From: Rivihabitans pingtungensis
Lineage (GTDB): Bacteria > Pseudomonadota > Gammaproteobacteria > Burkholderiales > Aquaspirillaceae
Length of the DNA: 64,000 nucleotides
Assembly: GCF_003201855.1 (NCBI RefSeq)
Contig: NZ_QJKI01000011.1
Coordinates: 43,977-107,976, forward strand
Reading direction: 5' to 3'
Position 1 is the first letter of the stretch, and each line of letters starts with the position of its first letter. Positions 58,102 to 64,000 of this stretch are shown here, one piece after another. A model generated the notes under the pieces. The model was not told where the DNA came from. It worked only from the letters and a program-made list of their open reading frames with translations, and searched no databases. The position numbers and the translations under genes were made by a program.

Positions 58102-60970
58102 ACTCGGTCTCCCAGAGAAGGTGATCCACCTCGTACTTTACGGTCGTCGTCGAGCGACTGGCGGGGAAACTGACCCCGAAACCGACCACGGGCGGGACGC
58201 CTTCGGGCAGTTCCGCACCTTTCGGGTCGATGGGATACAGGAGAAGAAGACCGCGCTCTGGATGAGCTTGGATTCCCTCGGCCCCCAACCCTCGTATCTG
58301 ACGTATCCAGACCCCTCCTGGATATTTGGGAGCTTCCCTTCCTGTCTCCTCCGTTCCACGCCCAGGATCTGTCGTCCGATCCTTGAGGGTGAGTCTCATA
58401 GCGGCGAGCCAGGCGTCTTCGTCCATATCGATTGTCTCATCTCGTGGAGATAGAAGCCGTCCGATGGAGTAGTGCTCGGTTTTGGAATTCTGGTTTCGGG
58501 TAATCATGTGCTCCAAGGTGTATTTGCCACATAATGAGAAGGATGCTCCTTCCGTGCCATCTTTGCCGCCGATCACCGCGACGGTCCAAGAAGAAAGTTC
58601 GTCCTTGGTGGCCATCGCCTTCACGAAATCTGCCAAGACCGCGCTGTTCACCTTGCGGGCCGCCGGATGCGTCAGATAGGTCGAGAAGAAGTCCACCACA
58701 TGCTCAGCGGGCACGCCCTCCCACAAGAATCCTTTCCACTCTTGCGTTCCCGAGCCACGCTTACGGACGATGATACCGCTCTCTGATGGCGCACCTGCTG
58801 CCTCGAGCAGCCTCTCGGTCGCTGCAAGGTTGGGTTCGATGATCGACGTATCACGATGAAAGGCGACGGTTTCGAGAACGGAGCCGCAGAACGAAACTTG
58901 CAGGGTTTTCGCGCTGCGCATCTTGATGGGCGACGTGACCATGAGGACCGGGTGAGACTGCACCTTCATGCCGTAGGTCTCGGGCGTCGCGTGGATTTTC
59001 GCCATGGTGTCGAACTCTTGGCGAAGCTCCTCCGCCGCGTCGGCGATGTGGCCGAACCAGTCGACGAGGTCCGAGGTCGTGTAGAGACGGCAGAGGTCGA
59101 GATAGCCCGGACGATAGCCGAACCAACGCCCCATCTGCATCAGGGTGTCGTACATCTTGGTGGAGCGGACGAAGTAGCTGACGCAGAGGCCTTCCAGCGT
59201 GAGACCACGGGCGAGCTTGTCCCCGCCGACGGCGATGACTTTCAGGCCGGTCTCCTCCCGCTCGGCGTAGTCAAGCACGTCGCCAGCCGACCCGTTGATG
59301 GCCCTCACGCCGTTCGCCAGGTCGTCGAGCACCTCGGGAAGAACCGCCTCGACGTCCTCCCAGTCGGGAAGCTCGAATTCGCAGGCCGTCTCATCCATGG
59401 CCGTCGCGACGGCAGCGGACGTGGGAACGAAGTCGTCCTCCCAGAGCTCGCGCCACTCGGCCAGCAGCGCGTCCTTCTCTGCCGCGCCGAATCCGCGCAG
59501 ACGCGCCCGGAAGCCTTTTACGAGCTCGTCCACCTGTCGGCGAACCTCCTCCTGAACGGCGGTGAAGCGCGTCACGTGAATCAGCATCGAGGAGTGCCTG
59601 TGGCCCTGCCCCCGAAGGACGCGCGTCGCGCAGCAGAGCGCGAAGGCCGAAATCGCCTCCCTGAGCGACGGAGGAACCTCGTCGCGCCCCTGATACAGTG
59701 GAACGTGGGTCTTGTCGTGCTTGGGAGGCATCCAGCCGTCCTCGCCCGAGGAGTCGGTCTGGTCGTCCACCTCTCTGGTCAGGGGCAGTCCGCCGACCCT
59801 GCCCTCGGTCGAGCGCAGCCCGAAGACGCGGGCGGGACCTACGTAATTCGACGGGGCGGAGATGTTGACGATGAAGGACTGGGGAAACAGGTCCGGCCCC
59901 TCCTCTTTCGTCGCCTTGCGCCGGTCGATGAAGATGTTCGCGAACGGCGTGGCGGTGTAGCCGACGTAGGCCTTCCGCGCGAACGAGTGGAGAATCTTCC
60001 GGATGCGGCTGTTGATGGCCTTCGGCTGATACTCGTCGTCCACCGTGCCGTCCTTGTTGACGATCTGGTCCCCTGTATCAACCGAGGCGTGGTCAGCCTC
60101 ATCGTCAATCAGGAGCAGCGGGAAACCCGAGACGAGAGGACGGCCGTCCGCGTCCTTGGCGTCCGCTACGTGGTTGCGAATCCATTTAAGCAGTCGTTCG
60201 AGCACCGTCTTGTTCTTCTTGACGACAAAGAGCCACGGCCGCTGCTCGGGCGAAATGGCGAGATGCTTCGCGACTTTGGTATTGAAATCCCCGTTATCCG
60301 ATCGATTTGTCGCGCAATTGGGGCGAATCTCGGCGTCCCGGGCGTTTTCGCCGACCCCGATGTAACGGACCACGTCGTTCTTCGCCGACGTCTCGTAGCC
60401 CAGAAACCCCTCTTCGAGACGAATCTGGGTCTGCGAGCGCAAATTGTTATGCAGACCGGCGAGAACGATGATGATTTTGTAGCCCGCGTCGGCTGCCTTG
60501 CAGATCAGACCGGTGTAGTTGCCCGTCTTTCCGGACTGGACGTGCCCGACGACGAGTCCGCGACGATCCCAGACGCCCTCTCTCAGAGGGTCTTCGAGCA
60601 GTTCGAGAATCTTGTTCGTCGCCTCGTCCAGCGCGTCCACCGCCTTGACCGACATCTTGCTTTCGAGGAAGTCGCGGTAGCGCTGCCAGTAGCGCCAGTC
60701 CTTGCGACGGGAGGCGTTGAGCCAATCCTTGTGGCCAGTCTTGTCGGACAGCGTCGTGGCCCCGCCAATCCAGAGGCTGAACCGGCGGATGAGCTCAGCG
60801 ACCGCCTCCTTCCTGTCGATGTCCTTGCCCGGATAGAGGTTGTCGGCGACGAAGTCGACCTTCTCCGCGATGAGGAGCGGGGTTACCGCGCCCTTCTCCA
60901 TGTCCGCCACGAGCGTCGTCTGGACGATGCTGACGAGACCCTGAAACAGTTTGCTCTGCTCTTCCGTCAT
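58085..60970 (-). CDS. Z1-domain superfamily II helicase/ATPase
   Basis: A 961-residue protein. Helicase motifs: Walker A GHVQSGKT (residues 142-149), motif II LLIDDEADHAS (DEAD at 290-293), motif III VGYTATPFANIF (336-347), GGDKLARGLTLEG (582-594) and motif VI QMGRWFGYR (612-620). The Z1 domain follows the helicase core's first half. By family it should move on or remodel DNA, perhaps to present targets to the nuclease. Central gene of the operon; four-base overlap with the ATPase gene upstream. Confidence 0.93.
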   Translation of the reverse strand: MTEEQSKLFQGLVSIVQTTLVADMEKGAVTPLLIAEKVDFVADNLYPGKDIDRKEAVAELIRRFSLWIGGATTLSDKTGHKDWLNASRRKDWRYWQRYRDFLESKMSVKAVDALDEATNKILELLEDPLREGVWDRRGLVVGHVQSGKTGNYTGLICKAADAGYKIIIVLAGLHNNLRSQTQIRLEEGFLGYETSAKNDVVRYIGVGENARDAEIRPNCATNRSDNGDFNTKVAKHLAISPEQRPWLFVVKKNKTVLERLLKWIRNHVADAKDADGRPLVSGFPLLLIDDEADHASVDTGDQIVNKDGTVDDEYQPKAINSRIRKILHSFARKAYVGYTATPFANIFIDRRKATKEEGPDLFPQSFIVNISAPSNYVGPARVFGLRSTEGRVGGLPLTREVDDQTDSSGEDGWMPPKHDKTHVPLYQGRDEVPPSLREAISAFALCCATRVLRGQGHRHSSMLIHVTRFTAVQEEVRRQVDELVKGFRARLRGFGAAEKDALLAEWRELWEDDFVPTSAAVATAMDETACEFELPDWEDVEAVLPEVLDDLANGVRAINGSAGDVLDYAEREETGLKVIAVGGDKLARGLTLEGLCVSYFVRSTKMYDTLMQMGRWFGYRPGYLDLCRLYTTSDLVDWFGHIADAAEELRQEFDTMAKIHATPETYGMKVQSHPVLMVTSPIKMRSAKTLQVSFCGSVLETVAFHRDTSIIEPNLAATERLLEAAGAPSESGIIVRKRGSGTQEWKGFLWEGVPAEHVVDFFSTYLTHPAARKVNSAVLADFVKAMATKDELSSWTVAVIGGKDGTEGASFSLCGKYTLEHMITRNQNSKTEHYSIGRLLSPRDETIDMDEDAWLAAMRLTLKDRTTDPGRGTEETGREAPKYPGGVWIRQIRGLGAEGIQAHPERGLLLLYPIDPKGAELPEGVPPVVGFGVSFPASRSTTTVKYEVDHLLWETEYAPAD

Positions 60971-62499
60971 CCTGCGTTCCCTTCTTCGGGCTTAGTCACG
61001 TTCTCCGGGAGGGAGGCGACGAGTTTGGGGTAGTTCTGAAACGGCTCGGAGGAGGACAGCGCGCGAACGGCGGCCTCCGGCGTCATGCCGCGCCGGCCGA
61101 TCATATCCCCGAACAGGGTCAGGAGAACCGTTCTGACGCCGTCGGGAGCCGTCTCCGGATCGCCGGAGAAGCCCGTTCTCGGGGTGTCCTTGTTCTCGGC
61201 GGTGTCGAGCCAGATGCGCTGAACCGGCACGGTCTCCTCCACCACTCGAAGCATCGCCTTCACGAGGTCCTTTCTGTCGCCGCAGGCGTCGATGACGGCG
61301 GCGACGGCGGGATGTCCCTCGTCGATGCGATAGCGGACGCCGCCGCGTAGATGCTCGACCCGCCAGGCCTGCTCGATCTGCGCTCCGCCGGGACCCGGCA
61401 TAGGCGACCCTCTGAACGCGAAGACCTTTCGCGCCTTCTCCCGCGTGTTCTCCGCCAACCCGGTCAGCCATGAGCGGACGTAGACCGGAGGCCGCGCCGT
61501 GGACTTCCTCACGTCGATTTTCCAGTCTGCATCGGCGGAATTCGGGATGTCCACCCTGATTCGGGCCAGACGATGCGACTCCTCCCGATTCCATGTCCTA
61601 CCCCTACCGAGTCCGAGCCACCCACCGGCTAGCAGGAGGCGCTTGTTTCGGTAGACGTAGAAGCCCTGCTGGGATGTCCATCCCTCAGGGCCTCCGGCCT
61701 TCGCGAAGTCGTCGTCGGATAGCTTGTCCTTGTGAGGAAGCACGTGGCACTGTGCCTCGACGGGAGCGGAAGGGGTCGAAATACGGGCGACGGGGGATTC
61801 CCAAGGCTTGGCCGGATGCCCAGTCATGAAGGGGTCCCACGGAACAACCGCCTTGTCGTTCACGAAGAGCTGGAAGTCGGGCCTGTGCCCCTCAATGAGG
61901 CGGTGAAAAATCATCGCGAGCCGCGACTCGACGTCGATGGCGAGCTCGGCGAAGTGCTCGAAATTGGAGCCGGCGGTGACTACCCGATCCATCCTCTCCC
62001 AGAGAACGAGCGTCCCCGAGCGCAGAGCCGAAAGAGGTTCAAGAAAGCGTACAGAACCCTCGGCGGCTCCCTCAAACATGCGCCATCCACCCTCCGGGTC
62101 CGAGGCTATGGCGTCAAGATCCCAGCGTAGGCAGACGAGTGCTCCTTCCAAGCGCTTCGAAGCGACAGTGAGGCTGCGACACTGCGAGAAGGAGGCCGTT
62201 TTCAAACCGAGCCCGAAGCGCCCCAAGTCGGTATGAGCCCGCTTGTCGAGCGGATTGATCGTCCCCAGTGTCATTGCCGCTTCGAGTTCCGAGTCGCTCA
62301 TGCCACGGCCATTGTCCAGAATCGAAATTCGACTGTCGTATCCGTCCCAGTCGAAGTGCAGACGAACCTCGGAAGCTCCGGCGGATATGGAGTTATCCAC
62401 AATATCGGCCAAAGCAGTCGCGGTCGAATATCCAAGGCCTCTGAGAGCCTCCATCATCGCACTGGCTTTCGGTGGGGCGAGCCTTGTTATATGAGTCAT
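60967..62499 (-). CDS. GHKL ATPase of the MutL/MORC type
   Basis: A 510-residue protein with an N-terminal Bergerat-fold ATPase: N-box TALADIVDNSISAGA (residues 28-42), G1 ILDNGRGMSD (60-69) and G2 LGRFGLGLKTAS (92-103). The position that is catalytic Glu in MutL (ELVENS) is Asp32 here (DIVDNS). The S5-like transducer region follows, and the C-terminal 200 residues are family-specific. Such ATPases work as ATP-closed clamps and are the partner of Z1 helicases in predicted restriction systems. The stop overlaps the Z1 start (ATGA). Confidence 0.9.
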   Translation of the reverse strand: MTHITRLAPPKASAMMEALRGLGYSTATALADIVDNSISAGASEVRLHFDWDGYDSRISILDNGRGMSDSELEAAMTLGTINPLDKRAHTDLGRFGLGLKTASFSQCRSLTVASKRLEGALVCLRWDLDAIASDPEGGWRMFEGAAEGSVRFLEPLSALRSGTLVLWERMDRVVTAGSNFEHFAELAIDVESRLAMIFHRLIEGHRPDFQLFVNDKAVVPWDPFMTGHPAKPWESPVARISTPSAPVEAQCHVLPHKDKLSDDDFAKAGGPEGWTSQQGFYVYRNKRLLLAGGWLGLGRGRTWNREESHRLARIRVDIPNSADADWKIDVRKSTARPPVYVRSWLTGLAENTREKARKVFAFRGSPMPGPGGAQIEQAWRVEHLRGGVRYRIDEGHPAVAAVIDACGDRKDLVKAMLRVVEETVPVQRIWLDTAENKDTPRTGFSGDPETAPDGVRTVLLTLFGDMIGRRGMTPEAAVRALSSSEPFQNYPKLVASLPENVTKPEEGNAG

Positions 62500-62523
62500 T
62501 TTGCGAGTACGTCCCTCTGAATT

Positions 62524-63843
62524 TTATGGAGGCCCGAGGCGAGAAGCCTGCGCCCGAATGCCTTGATGTTCGGGGTAAAGGCGAACAGCGCCACGGTTCT
62601 CAACTTGTCCTTCTCGCTCGATGGTTGGCTCAGGAGGGTCTCGTTCTCCCTCTTCAAGAAAGACTTCATCGTCCATGCAGGAGGTTGCCCTTATCTTCAC
62701 CAGATCAGGCACAGGTTCGTGGGCTGGGGCGTATCTGTCACCCATGAAGTGCCAAAGAATTTCCCGCTTGTTTCGATGTGAGAGCCTTCGGATCGTTTTC
62801 GACTCAATTTGACGGATGCGCTCGCGCGTAACGCCGTAATGCTGACCGATCTCCTCAAGAGTCATCGCGTCGTTGTCCATAAGACCGAAGCGCAGAAGAA
62901 TAACCTCTCGACTACGCTCGTCTAGGTCAGCCAGCATTCCGAGAAGAGCCCTACGCAGCGACGCATTCTCGACGACGTTGGCCGGATCCAAAGCCATTTC
63001 GTCGAGGAGACCGTCCATTCTCGGCTGGCCGGAGTCAGGATCTACTTCGTCCAAGGAAACTACGTCCTCAAATATGGAGAGAAGCATTCGGGTTTTGGCG
63101 AGTGGTATCCGAATGCGTCTAGCAGTTTCGAATTCCGTTTCGGGACGGCCAATACTGGCTTCTACAGACTCCCGCTCGCGCAGGACCTTTCGCGCAGTCT
63201 CCTGTATGTGGACTGGAGCCCTGACGACCCGGCCGGAGTCGGCGATTGATCTTGAAACTTGCTGACGAATCCACCAAGTCGCGTAGGTGGAGAACCGAAA
63301 ACCCCTACGCCAATCGTAGCGCTCCACTGCTTTCATTAGACCGATATTAGCTTCCTGAACAAGATCGTCGAACGGAATACCTGACCAGAGATGTCTCTTG
63401 GCAATAGATAGAGCGAGCCGGAGGTTGCAAAGGATCATGTGCTCGCGTGCCTTCTCCTGGCGGCCAAGAGCCGCGGCAAAGTGGCTTCCGACATGGTTTT
63501 CATCAGCCTTGCCGGCCAGCTCCATAAGGAAGCCGCGTGTCAGTCGAGCCTCCTCCAAGGCCGCTGTTACGCGTTGAGCATCACCTCGGGCAGCCTCCAC
63601 GGCAGCGACGGCATTCACGAAAAAAGTGGCTTCCTCACTGAGTTCGGATTCATCGTCCTCGTTGTCGCCTGCTCCAAGCGAGTGCGAGATGAGCTCCTCG
63701 TCTGTGGAAGGCTCGGGGCCATTGCTGAAGGACTCGGCGTCGGCTTTTCCTGCAGCGACACGAGCAGCGGCGTCAAATACGGCAGACAGGCCATCGGGCC
63801 ATAAGGCGAGGGCGGAAAGAGCCGCCTTACCGCCCTCCTCCAT
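62524..63843 (-). CDS. Primary-type sigma-70 family factor, 5'-truncated by IS630 insertion
   Basis: The open frame encodes RpoD-like sigma regions: end of region 1.2 (LGREMEEGGKAALSALALWP), non-conserved acidic linker, regions 2.1-2.4 (NLRLALSIAKRHLWSGIPFD, LVQEANIGLMKAVERYDWRR, FSTYATWWIRQQVSRSIAD), region 3.0 (VVRAPVHIQET) and region 4 (MTLEEIGQHYGVTRERIRQI). About 75 extra residues follow region 4. Sequence before LGREMEEG is IS DNA, so the original N-terminus (1.1 and most of 1.2) is lost; translation could restart at ATG 63843 (439 residues). Ends 24 bp before the ATPase gene, in the same operon. Confidence 0.85.
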   Translation of the reverse strand: MEEGGKAALSALALWPDGLSAVFDAAARVAAGKADAESFSNGPEPSTDEELISHSLGAGDNEDDESELSEEATFFVNAVAAVEAARGDAQRVTAALEEARLTRGFLMELAGKADENHVGSHFAAALGRQEKAREHMILCNLRLALSIAKRHLWSGIPFDDLVQEANIGLMKAVERYDWRRGFRFSTYATWWIRQQVSRSIADSGRVVRAPVHIQETARKVLRERESVEASIGRPETEFETARRIRIPLAKTRMLLSIFEDVVSLDEVDPDSGQPRMDGLLDEMALDPANVVENASLRRALLGMLADLDERSREVILLRFGLMDNDAMTLEEIGQHYGVTRERIRQIESKTIRRLSHRNKREILWHFMGDRYAPAHEPVPDLVKIRATSCMDDEVFLEEGERDPPEPTIEREGQVENRGAVRLYPEHQGIRAQASRLGPP

Positions 63844-63851
63844 CTCTCGCC

Positions 63852-63879
63852 CTAGTAGCCAGTCACGTTGAAACGCGAG
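63852..63879 (+). repeat. 28-bp direct repeat, right copy (IS630 end)
   Basis: CTAGTAG-C-CAGTCACGTTGAAAC-G-CGAG, two mismatches from 52910-52937. It is the terminal sequence of the right-hand IS630-family element, whose transposase stop codon (63865-63863) lies inside it. Confidence 0.85.
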
Positions 63880-64000
63880 GATAAAGACGAGCAAGCTTAC
63901 GTCGGGCATCCTGAGTGGAGAACTTCCACTTGATGGGGATGGCTTTGGCGTTGCGTTCACGCACATTGGCCTCAACCTCGCGTCGCAACGTTTCTTCATC
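63853..64000 (-). mobile_element. IS630-family insertion sequence, transposase-3' end (continues past the window)
   Basis: The element end is at 63855, adjacent to TA (63853-63854) in a CTAG context, with the terminal sequence GTAGCCAGTCAC shared with both ends of the miniature element at 52911-53186. It is inserted in the sigma-factor gene with its transposase in the same (minus) orientation. The other end lies outside the window. Confidence 0.75.
63863..64000 (-). CDS. IS630-family transposase (partial, C-terminal 45 residues)
   Basis: Minus strand from 64000 encodes DEETLRREVEANVRERNAKA then IPIKWKFSTQDARRKLARLY and PRVST before TGA at 63865-63863. The pattern of E-x-N-A followed by I-x-W-x-F-[ST]-x-x-D-A-R-x-K-L-x-R-L-Y-P is the usual C-terminal end of IS630-family DDE transposases. 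The catalytic DDE domain lies beyond the window. Confidence 0.78.
   Translation of the reverse strand, partial: DEETLRREVEANVRERNAKAIPIKWKFSTQDARRKLARLYPRVST

Noticed and set aside
53319..63843. Classification as DISARM, BREX or a standard type I or III restriction system
   Set aside because: There is no DUF1998, PglX/PglZ, BrxL, HsdR/HsdS or Mod/Res homolog. The helicase is of the Z1 type and the methyltransferase is a C5 enzyme paired with Vsr.

Overview
The window looks like a chromosomal segment of a high-GC betaproteobacterium of the order Neisseriales (Chromobacteriaceae-like). This rests on the gene order tpiA-secG-tRNA-Leu-nuoA..N followed by a DUF2818 gene, tandem lipid A acyltransferases divergent from metK, an S-adenosylhomocysteine (SAH) riboswitch before ahcY, and a dispersed palindromic repeat. 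The genus is an inference; no rRNA is present.

Layout. 1-278: 5' end of pstS (minus) behind a PHO-box-like promoter. 394-1703: tpiA, secG and tRNA-Leu(GAG). 1785-16226: the complete 14-gene NADH:quinone oxidoreductase operon nuoA-N, then a DUF2818 membrane protein. 16760-22976: two LpxL-type acyltransferases, metK, SAH riboswitch, ahcY, metF (activated methyl cycle) and a UPF0114 membrane protein. 23114-41350: a 15-gene Wzx/Wzy-type surface polysaccharide cluster holding an export lipoprotein-like SLBB protein, a chain-length regulator, rfbB/rfbA, a sugar aminotransferase, four glycosyltransferases, flippase, ChbG-type deacetylase, GNAT acyltransferase, asparagine synthetase-like amidotransferase, polymerase and a WecA-type initiating transferase. 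41421-50848: purB, an orphan ATP-grasp enzyme, ffh, a CcsA-type cytochrome c assembly protein, a ComEA-like protein, an AraC regulator, an alpha-methylacyl-CoA racemase-like CoA transferase and a DNA photolyase. 51118-52771: mosB-mosA, the two subunits of the molybdenum storage protein.

52910-64000 is an accessory island. A 272-bp IS630-type miniature element (with a nested dRS3-like inverted repeat) marks its left side, and the end of a full IS630-family element marks its right side. The two edges share a 28-bp direct repeat with 26 identities. Between them lies a DNA modification/defence module: a large C5-cytosine methyltransferase (plus strand) convergent with a tightly packed minus-strand operon encoding a primary-type sigma factor, a MutL/MORC-like GHKL ATPase, a Z1-domain superfamily II helicase, a PD-(D/E)XK nuclease (DUF4420-like), an AIPR protein and a Vsr endonuclease.

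The helicase, ATPase, AIPR, nuclease, Vsr and methyltransferase combination belongs to the MutL/MORC restriction-modification neighbourhoods recognised by comparative genomics (Iyer, Abhiman and Aravind). The operon-linked sigma factor, now cut at its 5' end by the IS630 insertion, is the least explained component and the best candidate for new biology. Other points of interest are five copies of a roughly 95-bp palindromic repeat, a molybdenum storage protein pair without nitrogenase genes nearby, and a polysaccharide cluster that lacks the expected sugar 3,4-ketoisomerase.
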